Shown: positions 40,722-57,167 of the stretch, in pieces | How positions within the stretch are numbered: position 1 is the first letter of the stretch | Layout of the letters: every line of letters begins with the position of its first letter | Assembly (NCBI GenBank): GCA_021613535.1 | Contig: CP075495.1 | Span: forward strand, 5,208,001-5,272,000 | Direction of reading: 5' to 3' | Length of the DNA stretch: 64,000 nt | Source of the DNA: Adineta vaga | Lineage: Eukaryota > Rotifera | Notes under the pieces: model-generated | What the model was told of the DNA's origin: nothing | The model's input: the letters and a program-made list of their open reading frames with translations, nothing else | Database searches by the model: none | Position numbers and translations under genes: made by a program

Positions 40722-43416
40722 TTAGGATTTTGGAAATAAGTGATCAACATCACGACGTTCCCATATCTAAATATGCATATATATATATATTTATTTAATT
40801 TAGTAAATAAAGAATGATAATTTGTTACTTGTAAATAGGATTCGGATAGTGTAATCATCTGCGGTAATACATCGACAACATGTAAATCCTGCAACTCGTA
40901 CCACGTACCGGAACCCTAGAAGAAGAAATACAAAATCAAAATAGAAAGATTCTTTATCTTTATTAAAATTCTAACAAACCTTATGCAAAATGTGTACACG
41001 ATAGGTGCCTTTCCCTACAAATCAAAATTTTGAAATAAACAACAACATAAAATGTCTATATTTTACCTGGTTCACCATCGTGAACAATATTTGAAATGAG
41101 ATCATATGTTGTCGATGGATTTTCTAGGAGAGCTGATGGTTCAATACGATATTCAGGTAATAATTCACGAAGGTCAACGTTCCTAAAATAATTCATAGAA
41201 AAATTTTTACTTGTTTTTAAACATTTACGTATTCAAATTTTATTTACTCTTGACTAGTACCTATTTTTATAGATTAAATGAATAGTCATCTTCTTATATA
41301 TAGATACAAGATTTACCAGGCCTCACTATAAAATGTTTAATGTAGTTTATAATTAACTTTGAATAGTTCATTAGGAACTATAAATACATAGGAATGAACT
41401 TTTCCATAATTATCTTCTATTGTCTAATGATCCGAGGCTATTCATTAACTATGTATGAATTTTCTCAAGGATGAAATTTAATTCCTCTAGTAAGCGTATC
41501 CTTCTCTTAAAAATTGTAAAAGAAAGAGATTAGATTCTACATACTTAATTGGAAAATTGACGATAGTTGGATTTTTCTCCAAATAAAATGTATTCTTTGT
41601 AAAACGCTAAAATGAAAGAAATCATCGTAAAATTTCGTTTTTCAAATATAATTTGTTTTTCTTTTCTTTTACTCGAAAACATAGAATTAAATAAGGTGGT
41701 AATTTTCTAATTTCATAACGTTTAAGAAAATTATCTTTATATGTTTTATGTTCTTGTGCTGTTTGTCCATCAAATTTAGTTAGAATTTGAAAAAGTGGTA
41801 CTTGTGGAATAATACTCTCTTTGAATTCATCACGAAATAATGGTGGAGGTGGTAAATCAACTGATAAGAATAGATATGGAATTTCTTCATCCGTTTCTAT
41901 ACAAAAATGAAATAAAAAATGTGAAATTATTCATTAGAAGAAATATTCTTACCATGATATTCTTCAGTTGCTAATAATTTTCGTTTTTCATCTTCACTCT
42001 AATTGCAAAGAAAAAGAAAGTTTCAAGAAATTAATTTCAAGAATTAATATTTACCATATCAATGGGAGGAATTTTTCGAGTATAAACTTTCATTTTTCCT
42101 TGAAAAGCTTTATAAATAATGCTACTATTTGCATTCTTTGTACCATTTAATGTTAAATGAAGACTATTGAGGAACCATGCAAAAAATTCTACTGGATCAC
42201 CTTGTTTTGTTATTTGAAAGCGTTTTTTACTACATTTAACAACTGCTTGTAACATTTCATGTGGTGATACATGAGCTTTAAAATTTCTTGGATTCCATAA
42301 TTTACGCACTAATTCACCGAAACGTTTAACAAGATTGACCATTATATCACCAGGTGCGACACGTATATCAGCATAATTATCTTCTTGAAGAAAATAATCA
42401 CGTAATGGACCAACATTGATCAAAGCCTAAAATTAAAAATCATTAGAAAATGAGTGTTCAATATGAAGAAAACAAAACGAATTCACTTGTAGAATAACAT
42501 TGCAGTAATCATTTGCTTTAATATTATTCAAACCAACAATACCTAAAATGAAGAAAAAAAAGAACCAATGATGAATTAAATTACAGCTTGTTGTCATTTG
42601 ATTTGAAAGAATTATTTTATTTTGAGAATTTTAAACACAACTTACCGGGTAAATATAAAGTTCCATCATAAGCACGAACCATTTTTTCATTTTTATCTAA
42701 ATTTTCTATTTGTTCTTTTGAATATGTTGGATTTAATACATACTAAATATATCAATGTAATAAATCATAGATATTTTCTTTTCTCTTACTTTAATATCAT
42801 CCAATGATGAATCAATAATTTCATAATTATCTGGTAGACAAAAGAATTGTAACGAATGTAGATTGATGTAAACATGATGTTCTGCTTCGACACTGTGTGT
42901 ATAAGCACAAGATTTTTGTCCACGACCTAGAAAATTGTTGAAGAGTTTATTTTTATAATAGAATTATTCAGTAACAAACCTTGAAAATATTTGCCGCATA
43001 CTAAACAAGCATAAACATTGTTATTTGAGAGTGTAACTGAACAGAGTTTTTCAAAATCAAAATCCAAAACACTCCTAAAACGAAGATAATAAGTTTTATA
43101 ATGAAAATTATTTGAATTTCGAAATGGAAAATATATCATACCGATTAATAGTATCTAAATACGGACAATTTCGACTACGATTGTCGATAGTTGTTTGTTC
43201 TGCTTTAACACTTGTATGTATCAATTCTCGAAGTGTTGTACCGACAACAGGAACACCTTTTAATTAGAAGAAAAGATTCCATTTCATACTCGACAACATA
43301 TATTGATATTAACCTTTTTTCTTCTTTGCTACCGGTTGATATCCCGCATTATTTGTTGTTGGATTCGAATCATACGGTCGTTTAATACCTTGGATTTGTT
43401 TAATATCATCATTCAT
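40722..43416 (-). CDS. USP39: USP39 (Sad1) U4/U6.U5 tri-snRNP protein, inactive USP
   Basis: Spliceosome assembly factor with a ZnF-UBP domain (CPYLDTINRSVLDFDFEKLC, ACLVCGKYFQGRGQKS, AYTHSVEAEHHVYINL) and a non-catalytic USP fold. The Cys box reads NNIKANDYCNVILQAL: Asp sits where active USPs have the catalytic Cys, as in human USP39; the nearby Cys is two positions later. The His box region (GTYRVHILHKGSGTWYEL) also lacks the catalytic His motif. Other landmarks are FGELVRKLWNPRNFKAHVSP and LPPYLILCFRRFTKN, ending LPQMITLSESYLQIWERRD. About 12 short exons. The N-terminal Arg/Ser-rich extension of vertebrates is missing. ACATTTTTAG abuts the ATG, a possible trans-splice acceptor. Upstream PSMC1 ends 194 nt away. 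Confidence 0.93.
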
Positions 43417-43609
43417 CTAAAAATGTTGTATGAGAATTATTGATTTGTGCTAGTAAAATTTATAATGTTTATTTTATTGTTGTTGCAGAAAATGAAGAAC
43501 AACAGGCGAAAAGAAAGAAAGAAGAGATAACACTTGAATAATTAAAAAAAAGAATTTGTTTTATGTTTTTTTTGTGATAAAAGTTCTTCTAAGATTAAGT
43601 ATTATATAT

Positions 43610-45607
<1,998 letters not shown>

Positions 45608-45846
45608 AGTTCACGAATAATTTCAATAATTTATCTAGAGTGGAAAGAAAAAATAGATTAACAACATCGATCAAACAGAACACTAATATAAATAGAGAAT
45701 TTATTTCCTTTTCAAGTTCAGCTTGTCATGCTAAGGAAGAAACGATCACACGTATACAATACAGATATGAACAGCAGGAAAGAGAAAAAAAATGAACTAG
45801 TTGATAATGTGTTTAGATCTGTTTAACGAATTGTTTTCCTTTTGAT

Positions 45847-46589
45847 TTAATCAACATGAGTAACAGGTGATATATGAGGTATAACATGACGGATATGATC
45901 TCCATTGTCGGCTGTTTCATGTGTTGATGTTCCTGAAGGTAAAGAATCGATACGTGATGGTCGTCGATGTTCCATATCATGTTCGACAGCTTCTTCCCAT
46001 GATTCATGTTTTACACCTTCAGCTAGATGAAGAAGTTTTATATGAACAGCCATGATTTTTTCATTCTTTGGTGGCATTAACATTTTTTTAAATGAAACAA
46101 AATCGCCTTTTTTCGGTACATAATCATCATCAACACTAAATTGATTGGGGAAAAAAATAGAATGAATGATTGACAAAAAAATCTTTTACTCGGAAACATG
46201 TGCAAATATCAATTGATTTGTATTGTCTTTTGTACGAATATAACCATGACCTTTCTCACGACAAAATTCTTCAATTATACCTTCGTAAGATGGACTTTGT
46301 AATGCACGTTCACATCTAAATAATTCATATTCAATATTTAGTATAATCTCATTAAACTAGAGTATAAGCGGATTTTCACGCCATTATTTCATATTTTCCT
46401 GTAATATAAAAGTCGCACAATAGGAAATGGCTGTTTTAGATCTTTTCCGATGTGATTAATTAATAAACATTTTTGGTGTGTAGTAAGAACTTACTGTGAA
46501 AGTGTTCGTTCTCGTCGTGGAATAATTGGATGCGGTAGATGATCGCTCAAACGAGGTGAATGTGAAACTCCTGATGGTGAATGAGACAT
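45847..46589 (-). CDS. CARHSP1: Cold-shock domain protein, CARHSP1/CSDC2-like
   Basis: Single cold-shock domain RNA-binding protein. The first exon encodes a Ser/Pro-rich leader (MSHSPSGVSHSP ... PRRERTLSQ, resembling the phosphorylated RTRTFS site of CARHSP1). The second contains YEGIIEEFCREKGHGYIRT with the RNP1-like KGHGYI motif. The third holds FAHVSDVDDDYVPKKGDFVS and MPPKNEKIMAVHI (compare IPPKNEKLQAVEV), then GVKHESWEEAV and a divergent 60-residue tail. CARHSP1 stabilises AU-rich mRNAs. The intron after exon 1 (about 46317-46495) is longer than usual for the locus. Confidence 0.85.
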
Positions 46590-46922
46590 TGATAATTATG
46601 ATAGAAGATGAAGAAAACGTGATCTGAAATAAACATACAGGTTAATTAAAATCTATTTACAACAACAAAAAAAGATATCTAGAAAAGCTTTTTTTATTTT
46701 AAATCTTAGTTTTGTTAATTTATCACAATCAGACATTGACGATATCAATTATTGATATTAAAATTCACCAACACATTCTCTTGATTACTCTAAATCTTCA
46801 ATTAAAAGAAGTTAGATCATCTACAAAAGAATACATTGTATTGGTTAATATTTTCTTTTTAATACAGAAGAAAAAAAACGTTATTTAGAGTTGTAACGAA
46901 GAATAATTGCGTATTTTTTTTC
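46590..46922. other. Intergenic
   Basis: 333 nt between the TAF8 stop and CARHSP1 start, T-rich near 46680-46700. Nothing else recognised. Confidence 0.45.
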
Positions 46923-47681
46923 TTACCTAATCAGATTTCTCCACTTCTGTTGCCGATAGAGATTGTGTTCCTGCTGACATATTCGCGACTGCTTCATCTT
47001 CCATTGCTCTGTGCTTTCAGAATCCATCTGATCTTGTGGTAATAGAGCAGAAAGATATGGTAATGGAGAAGTTGTATTCTTAATGAGATAATAATCATTT
47101 ATATTCGTTCCGTGATTGTTGACAACAGAGATTTTTTCATTTGTTTGTAGTTTAAATTTAACTAATGAACGTTGTAGTGCTCGACGTTGATCGGCTAATA
47201 ATTGTCGAACACGTGGATAATCTTTTCGTAGATCAGCATATGTTTCACTAGATATAAATGTATGTGGATCAGGAAATTCTGGAAGAAAATCAGGAATATA
47301 AATTGGTCGATGTTTACGTGAGGAAGTATTATTAGTTGTATGTGTTACACGAAATAATTTTGTTGGATTCGTTTCTGTTTGACGATCTGGTGAACGAAGA
47401 CGATGTTTAATTGGTTGATTAAATGTCTGTTGTAATAAGGATGATTTCACATTCATCATTTGTAATGAACGTGCTATATCAGATGGACATGGTTCTGTAC
47501 GTGATTGAACTTCCATAAAATTTTTAACATTGAGTAATAAACGGCGAAGTATTGTATTCGATATATCAAGAAATTGATGATAAGCTGAAAGTTCAATATT
47601 ATCAAAACCATATTCACGAATAATAACTGCTAATGAACGTTCGAAAAGAACATCATATGGACTATCAGAATTTGCATCCAT
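46923..47681 (-). CDS. TAF8: TFIID subunit TAF8
   Basis: Single-exon 252-residue protein. The N-terminal histone-fold (bromodomain-associated) domain reads SLAVIIREYGFDNIELSAYH ... EPCPSDIARSLQMMNV and pairs with TAF10 in TFIID. The TAF8-specific segment follows (RPIYIPDFLPEFPDPHTFIS, SETYADLRKDYPRVRQLLAD), which matches the IPDHLPPFPDPHTYI motif of vertebrate TAF8. The start at 47681 (MDANSDSPYDV) is preferred to an upstream in-frame ATG at 47801, whose extension is hydrophobic and unlike the family. The C-terminal tail is Gln/Lys-rich. Confidence 0.88.
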   Translation of the reverse strand: MDANSDSPYDVLFERSLAVIIREYGFDNIELSAYHQFLDISNTILRRLLLNVKNFMEVQSRTEPCPSDIARSLQMMNVKSSLLQQTFNQPIKHRLRSPDRQTETNPTKLFRVTHTTNNTSSRKHRPIYIPDFLPEFPDPHTFISSETYADLRKDYPRVRQLLADQRRALQRSLVKFKLQTNEKISVVNNHGTNINDYYLIKNTTSPLPYLSALLPQDQMDSESTEQWKMKQSRICQQEHNLYRQQKWRNLIR

Positions 47682-48485
47682 CGTTTGAATAGAATATACG
47701 AAGAACAAAAATAATGTATAGTATAATTTCTCTATTTGCGAAATAATGACGATGAATAAAATGAATGAATGGAATAAGTAGACAAGAAAGAAAACGACCA
47801 ATCAGAATTATTGGTAATTTCTTTCATCTAACAACTAGTGACATCATTGGCGTGTTAGATGAGTATTCAAATTTACAAACATGACATTAATTTATGCGTC
47901 AGAACAACAGTTTTTGTCTGATAAAGAGTGAAAAGATTATTTTGTCAGTCTGTTTACGTATAGTTTGTATAAATAAATGAATAAATTTAAATGAATTTGG
48001 AAAGTTACTACATGGATTATTTATTCGTATATATGAGAAACTAAACGATGATTGTCATAAAAAAAGAAAGTTGTCGACATGTTCTATGATCCTAGTAGTG
48101 CAGAACTATGACACTTCTATTTTCTATCGGATTGACAAGAAAATATTGAAGACATTATCGTTTATTTTATTGCCTGCGACACTCTTGTGTATAAAATTCT
48201 ATCGACAAACAAATGACACTTTAGTAATAATAGAACTCAATACAAAATATCTAATGGATTCTATTACTGAATCATCAACGAAGGAAAAAAATATACAAGA
48301 TATCCATGAGAAGAAGCAAGATTTATTTTTCATACAAATTAACAACATTGATTTTTTTGTAACGTACATTGAATATATCACGAATGAATAATGTTTTTTC
48401 TTTGCATTTCTTTTCTTCTTCTATCTCTCTCTTTAAAAGCAAATTGAATTGAACTCGAAAGAAATAAGGATTATTATAATTGTTT
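47682..48485. other. Intergenic, one unsupported ORF
   Basis: Between the GSE1-like 3' end and the TAF8 start. A 106-codon plus-strand ORF (48071-48391) has no recognisable domain or upstream signal. It could be a short lineage-specific gene, but the AT content makes chance more likely. Confidence 0.35.
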
Positions 48486-49794
48486 TTATTCCACAATTTT
48501 ATGTATTGTTTCATGTTTCAATTGTTTACGATGTGATGATTGTTTTGTATTTGATGAAAAAACAGATTTACGTTTTATTGTACTTGATAATGAGGAATCA
48601 TTTGTATTGGAAAGTAATTTATCTGGATGATTATCCTGTTGTGGTGTTAAGATGGTATCAATTGACAATGATTCTTCACTCGTTGTCACTGATGGTGATG
48701 TTTCTATGAATGAAGATTTTTCTGCGAGAACATTTGTCGATTGTTGAACGAGACCTAATGAATTGAATAATTGCTTTTCTTTTCCAAATGATAGTGTTGT
48801 TTGAGTTTCATGAGGAAGTTTTGATGGATTATTTGGTATGATTGGGGATGTCGGTGAAGATGGAGATGTTTGTCGAGAGTTTGCAGTAGGACTATCAAGA
48901 TCGTAAGGACGGAATAGTTTTAATTTCGGCTTAGAAGGTTGTAATGTTGACTGCAAAAGAAATCATTGATTCAAAATTAATTATTTTATTATTCAACAAA
49001 ACTTACTTCAACTTTTTCATCGGTCTGGTCTTGTGTTGGGACACTATTGTAACAAGATTAATTTTGTTTTAATAATAAAAATCATAATTAGCCTTACCGT
49101 GTTATGCTATCAGTTGTTTTGATATTCGGAAATAGTAAGGATGATGATGGTAATGGCATTCTTGGTTGTTGTTGTTGTTGTTGTTGTGTAAGTGATTGAA
49201 AATATACAGATGGATGTAAAGGACCTGATAAATGTGGTATCATAAAACGATACGGATCAGAACCATCGACACGTCTATTGTTACAACGAACAAAACAAAA
49301 TCAACAATCAATTGAATGATTTTTTATTTCTCATTACCGATTGAATCCAGACAAATTAGTATTAAAACCATCAGATCCAGGATAATTTCGAAGATAATTT
49401 CGTCGCATATCTTCTCTTCGTTCAGCCTAAAATCAATTGATTTTCATCTATTTCATGAAAAGAAAAGAAAACCTATACTTCTTGGATATATTGTGTATAT
49501 AAGCGTAAAGCTTGTTCTGATGACATTGAATTATTTACATGAGATGAATTGATTCGATTAGGAGAATCTTGAGATAATTGAATAACATTTGAATTTTCAC
49601 TACGATTTCCATCTAATCATTATGACAATAAATAAATTATCAAAACTAAAAAGAAAATCATAAGATTTACTAGTTTTATTCTTTTCTTCCACATGTTCAG
49701 CTAATCGTCGAAGTGCATCAGCAAAACTATTTGTAGATGCTGATTTAATCCCAATAAAAGATGGATTTGAGGATGCTGACCAACCGAATGACAT
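48486..49794 (-). CDS. Disordered nuclear-type protein, GSE1-like
   Basis: Five exons. The N-terminus (TNSFADALRRLAEHVEEKN) resembles the SFAxALRKLAKQAEE motif near the start of vertebrate GSE1, a CoREST/BRAF-HDAC-associated coiled-coil protein. Further segments are SEQALRLYTQYIQEAERRED, LRNYPGSDGFNTNLSGFNR and DPYRFMIPHLSGPLHPSVYF, which recalls the Pro/His-rich region of GSE1. A Gln run follows (49157-49186 on the plus strand), and a long Ser/Thr/Pro-rich tail ends KRKSVFSSNTKQSS...IVE. The long Arg/Glu coiled coil of GSE1 is absent, so this is a short relative at best. TTTCTTTCTAG directly abuts the ATG. Family assignment is tentative; the gene itself looks real. Confidence 0.6.
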
Positions 49795-51751
49795 CTAGAA
49801 AGAAAAAACAGCTGATTATTCGTCTGGACATAAAGTACACTTGTTCTCAGTGAATACCTAACACTTCTCTTGGGTATATATTAGTGATATATAGTATTCT
49901 ACGTCAAGATTAAATGTCGGACGGATACATGTGTTAATGAGCATAAGAGGTGAATAGGAAAAAGGGTATCACGACATTCAAGTTCTGTTAGTCGATAGGA
50001 AGGTTTCTCTAATGTATATACATCCATCTTAGCACCTATTCTTTATATCATAGTATAATATCAAGAAAAAGACAGAATATAAAAAAGAGAGGAATGATGT
50101 GTGTTGTTCTTTTTCTTAGACATCAAATAATGAGTTTTAAATTTTAGAATTAAATTATTCATGTATAATCTCCAGAATCAAAATACAAAAAAATAATTTT
50201 TTTTCTTAGTATAACTAAATTCAAAAAATTGACAATATCACCACATATAGTAGATACATGTCATCATAATCGATTAAAAGTATAATGTGGCAAGTGTGGC
50301 ATTCTGTTGATTTTTGCCATCTTGTCGATATATGTGCTATCACCGATCACACATACTGACCGTACCGTGTATCGATTAGACGGATAGAAGGCGACAGAGG
50401 CAAGAATCGAGAACAAGGAGGAGGTGGAAGGAAAGCGAATGCAGTCAAAAGCTAGTTGTATACACATCGAAGACGAAAAAAAAACGTACAAGTCGAGAAC
50501 CCTAAAATTGTTTCAAGACAATCTACGCATCACACCTGGTATAGACAGAATACAAGAGAACTAAATATGATTGATCCTAATGTTCTATGGCGAATGCTAG
50601 TTACTTGTATTTAAGCAGTAGTTATTCTATTGAACAGATATACTTATGTTTTCTCTTGTATGGGTATGAAACGGAAATAGCCATCTTCCTCTGTAAAACG
50701 CCTTTTCAAGTGTCTTTCTCCACTTGATAAGAAAACGCAAGTATGTGTTCATTGCCGAAACGATTTAACGCATCATCAATATTTCATGCACATGTACACA
50801 TACAAGTAAAAGAACGAGAGCAATCAACGCCCCTTTTTCTTGCTTCATCGTCTGCTTTTTTCCCGACCCACTCACTCGTTCATTTATTCTCTTTTACTGT
50901 CGCCAATCAATCGATGTTACAAAAGACACAGACAGTCAGACAGAAGATCGAGATCGAGTAAGTTGATTAAATAAGAAGCAAGAAAAAAATTAGTCTGAAA
51001 GAAATGATTGCGAAAGAGGGAGAGAGAGAGAATAAGTGTTAACATGCTACAAGTATTAGATAGTCTTCTGATAGAATGAATGAATGAATGCGAACTACTA
51101 GACAATGACATTATAATTTTCTGAAACGTTGAACTTTCAAATATGACATATGATTGAAAGAATGCGCAAAAAAATGAATTAGCATTGTCTTGATCAATTG
51201 AGGAAAAAAGAGACAGATTGCACTATTGTATTCACTTTTTGATGTCAAATGATCGATTAAAATCAATTGATGTACTTATTCTGTTGTCAATGAAAAAGTC
51301 TAGAAGAATGAATAATGAAATGACTTATTTATGCTCAGAAAATATTCTTCATAATTCTTTCGTAATCATTCTATTTCAAGGATAATAAACGATCGTTTAA
51401 AATTGTCATATTTATTTTTGACTTGTTGATACGATTTGAAATTATATGAAGAAAAAAACGATCAAGTTTTATAATTCTTCAACTATTGTAATTTAATAGT
51501 TAGAGTAATTACGATTCTTGAATATGAAATGGGAAAATAGCGATTTACAAACATTATGATGTAAATAAATTGAATTCTTAATTCGTGATATTTAACTCTT
51601 AGATGGAGTTACTATAAACTCCATCAAAATGATGATTGATCCTTAGCAACATACATTTAACTATGAAAATGGCCGAATGAAAACAACTGCAAATAAGAGA
51701 AAAAAATATTTTTGAATTGTATTTTTTTATTATTTGAATAAATTCTAAGAA
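49795..51751. other. 2 kb divergent intergenic region
   Basis: Shared upstream region of the GSE1-like gene (-) and the small Pro/Tyr-rich gene (+). It contains a GA-rich tract at 51009-51032. Short ORFs (50264-50491, 50743-50961) show no coding character. Confidence 0.45.
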
Positions 51752-52379
51752 ATGGCAGATCGTACAAGAGTACCAAATATGCTTGATAGTTTTATGTATT
51801 ATCAAAAAAATCCAATACCACCATTTCCCGGTAGACTTTAACTCATAAAATAGTCTTTGAATTCATTACTCACATACTATCGTAGGTTATGGAGTACCAC
51901 CTACTTATCTTCCTAATCAAACCAATGGTCAACCATATATTGCACAAGTTGGACTTGATCCTTGGTAATTCTATAAACACATACATCATGTTTAACTTAC
52001 TATTACGTTTTTTTTTCTTCTTCTAGGCCAGTTAATGTACCTGCTTATCCACAAGAATATGAAACACATTTTCCACTCGGTTAGATAATGAAGTAGTGAT
52101 TTGTCTTTTTTGTATTCTTAATATTGTTTCATAGGTACTGATTATTGGAATACACCAGAATATAAACTCACTCCACAGAATTACAATCCAACTGAACCAA
52201 CATTAATCATACGTGAAAATCGTGCAAAACCCGGTGTAAAACTTTCTTATACTGGAAAAGGAGCTGAAAGTGATCCACGTGTATTTCATGCTGGTTATGG
52301 TACATCATCAGATGTTCCTACTCGACCATACTATGCTCAACCATGGTTGATCGATGAAATTCGAAAAGTTAAACAATAA
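51752..52379 (+). CDS. Small Pro/Tyr-rich protein, unrecognised
   Basis: Four exons (51752-51830, 51886-51964, 52027-52079, 52135-52379) with clean GT-AG introns encode about 151 residues: MADRTRVPNMLDSFMYYQKN, GVPPTYLPNQTNGQPYIAQV, GLDPWPVNVPAYPQEYETHF, then TDYWNTPEYKLTPQNYNP and a C-terminal VPTRPYYAQPWLIDEIRKVK. No signal peptide, membrane helix or known domain. The spaced Pro-Tyr-Trp motifs and size recall small axonemal microtubule-inner or sperm-tail proteins, but I cannot place it in a named family. It is convergent with the alpha-tubulin gene 119 nt away. Confidence 0.75.
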
Positions 52380-52498
52380 AATTCAACAGATTAAAACATT
52401 ATTTTTTTTTCACATAAAGAATAACATTCACTCATAAACACATACATAATGACAGACAGACAAAAAAAAACATAAGAATTCAATCATCAATTATATAT

Positions 52499-54521
<2,023 letters not shown>

Positions 54522-54742
54522 GATAAACACAATAGACGAAACGAAAACTTCCGATGAGATGTGATTTGATTAAACTAGTGTTTTTTGTCGAGATTTAAAT
54601 GTAATTCACTTAATGTTTTCGCGCGCCTTTTCTTACTTGGTTTTACAAGCATCCATGATTAATGAGATCAATTCAAATAATAAACAATTATTTTGTATTT
54701 ATTTGAAAAGGAACGTAAACAAGAAATACAAAAAAAACTTTC

Positions 54743-56492
54743 CTAAGGATTTGCGTGATTATTTTTAAGCCATATATGTAAAGCACGTTGACTATTCCAC
54801 GAAGAAATAGGTCGATTTAAATAAGTTAATGATTGTATAAATTCATCTCGATTAATTGTTAAAAATTGTGCATATTCAAATGTAACACTAGTTAGATCTT
54901 TCAATTGTTCAAGAATATATTTAATATCATCGAGATTTTTGACACGAATTTGTAAATGTTTGATATTTGATGATATCATTGAACAAATTGTTTCCATTCG
55001 TGTCATGAAATTATCTGGAGCCCAAAAATCATACAATAATAACGAACGAAGATTAGATGCTTGTTTAAATAATAAAATAATATTTGAAACCATATAAGTT
55101 GTATGTTCAGAAAGAAAATTTATTGATAAAGAAAGCTTTTGAATACGTGATAGATCAAGAATTGTGGAAAGAAAACGTAGAGATCCTTTAGGCCAGTCAC
55201 CATCGCTCGTAAGAGTTAGATTAATAACATTACGAAATAGAAAACCATTGGATGACATATTCTAAATATAGTATGAAGTTTAGACAAAATTATAATACAA
55301 TCTCCAATACCTTTTCTAATGCAAAACTATTCACATCTTTTGTCAGTTGTAATTCTAAATGTTGCACATAATCCATATCAATTTGATTGAATCTTGTAGT
55401 AAAATTAGATATAGACAATTTTTTTGAATCGACATCATAGACGAAATGTGTCTTACATATTGGCAAAGTATATAATATAATTTTACGAGAATTAGCAATA
55501 TAATCACAAATAACTGAACATTTCATTTTATCAAGCCAAAAAGGTGCTTGAAATGATTGCATGAGAATTTCAATATTTCTCGAAAGATAATTACTATATG
55601 TTATAATAATAAAGAAAAATTCGAATTTTTCAAGTCGATGAAGTCTTGTTTGAATTAATCTTTCCCATTGATAACCATCAAATGATGAATTAAATAAATT
55701 ACCTTCACCAATAATTTTTAAATAGGTTAGACAAGGTGTTAATGAAAGACATTGTGCAATTCTATTTATTACAATATGACCATTTTCGAATGTTAATGAT
55801 GTTAATTGTTTAAATGGTGATGTATATTGATATTCTTCACTATCATCGGTATGAACTTCTTTTAAAACAAGTGTTCGTAAACCAAGATAGTGTTGTAATA
55901 CGAGACAAAACTGTTTGAATGTGATACTGTTAACCAATCGAAGATAACGTAATGTCCAATTAATCGACCATGACATATCATGCCATTCTCTATCACCTAT
56001 ACTGAGATATAAATTTTTCAAACTAGGATAAACGATAACTGATGAAAGATGTGTTGAAGTTGTATTTTGTGAAATATTTATCATCGGAATGCTAATTGAA
56101 AGTGATTTTAATGAAGAAATCATAACATATTTTAAAAAAATATCTAAATTTTCATCATCAATTTCTAGAAGTGTTAAAGATTGAAGTCGAGAAAATTGTT
56201 TAATATCACATAATGAAACAAATAATGCAATTTGATCTCGTGTTTTATCTTCATCTGATAATGTTAATGTAATGACATTTTCATATGGTATAAGTCGACA
56301 AATAATATGAAATAATGATTTTGAAATCGATTTGAAATTAAAATTATAACGATCATAAGAATTAGTTGTTAAATACAATTGTTTACAAACATAACGAATT
56401 GAAAATATTATCGTTTGTATATCAAGATGATCAAATATGCGATAGAGTATTTCGACAGGTAATGTTTCGAATATTGAAGTAGACATTATCAA
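54743..56492 (-). CDS. F-box protein with LRR-like repeats, copy 2
   Basis: Two exons (55311-56492 and 54743-55261) around a 49-nt intron. The F-box is FETLPVEILYRIFDHLDIQT ... VCKQLY. Leu-rich repeat-like segments follow (RLQSLTLLEIDDENL, LRTLVLKEVHTDD, IKHLQIRVKNLDDIKYILEQ). It is homologous end to end with the protein at 17878-19712, including the intron just after the middle acidic segment and the closing W-S/N-x-x-x-ALHIWL-type block. Likely an SCF substrate adaptor; target unknown. Confidence 0.8.
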
Positions 56493-57167
56493 TGAGATAG
56501 AGATTTCTTTAAAATCTTGTAAATATCGAATCTAAATTAGAAAAAGACGCTAAATAGACATTGTTATCCAAAGGATAGAAACTTTACTAGTTGAATTGAT
56601 GAATGAATTCGAAAGCTTCGATTTGTAGGCTTATACTATTCTTTATTGATGACCATAATACATCTTCAATAAAAATATAAAATGATTTGGATAACATTCA
56701 ATATTTAAAATCCTGAAAGAATGTATTATTTCCTTTTTCAATGCTGAAAGTGTTAGATCAATATGACTTCTTTCTCTGTTTATAATCTAATTGAGCGCAA
56801 GAAGTAGTTTGAAATGTCCGAAGACACATACAGTTCGATAATCAGATGATGTGAATACCGAATCTCTCACTAGCAAATGATATGACATTATGTATTTCAA
56901 TGAAACAACAACAAGTAAATATTATCAATTCGCATGACTATTTTTAATAAACCGATATTTAAATAAGATGTACACATGTGTATAGATATATATATATAAA
57001 AAAAGAAAAGAAAAATCAGAAGAATAGGATAGAAGATGTACGCACAAATTGTAAAAGAAACAAACACAACACAACGCAAATATCTAACATGTAGAAATGA
57101 GTATTATCATATAGAAATGAGTAAAAGTAAAAGACAAAGATGAATTCCATTTATCTGACAACAATAT
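56493..57167. other. Intergenic
   Basis: AT-rich spacer between the NCKAP1 3' end and F-box copy 2. It contains an AT run near 56983-56998. Nothing supported. Confidence 0.45.

Noticed and set aside
42450-42545. Cys in the USP39 Cys-box region as a possible restored deubiquitinase.
   Set aside because: It is two residues after the catalytic position, which is Asp as in human USP39, and the His box is also absent.
48071-48391. 106-codon plus-strand ORF between the TAF8 and GSE1-like genes.
   Set aside because: No domain, no codon or context support, and long ORFs without TAA are possible by chance here. Kept only as a note in the intergenic entry.
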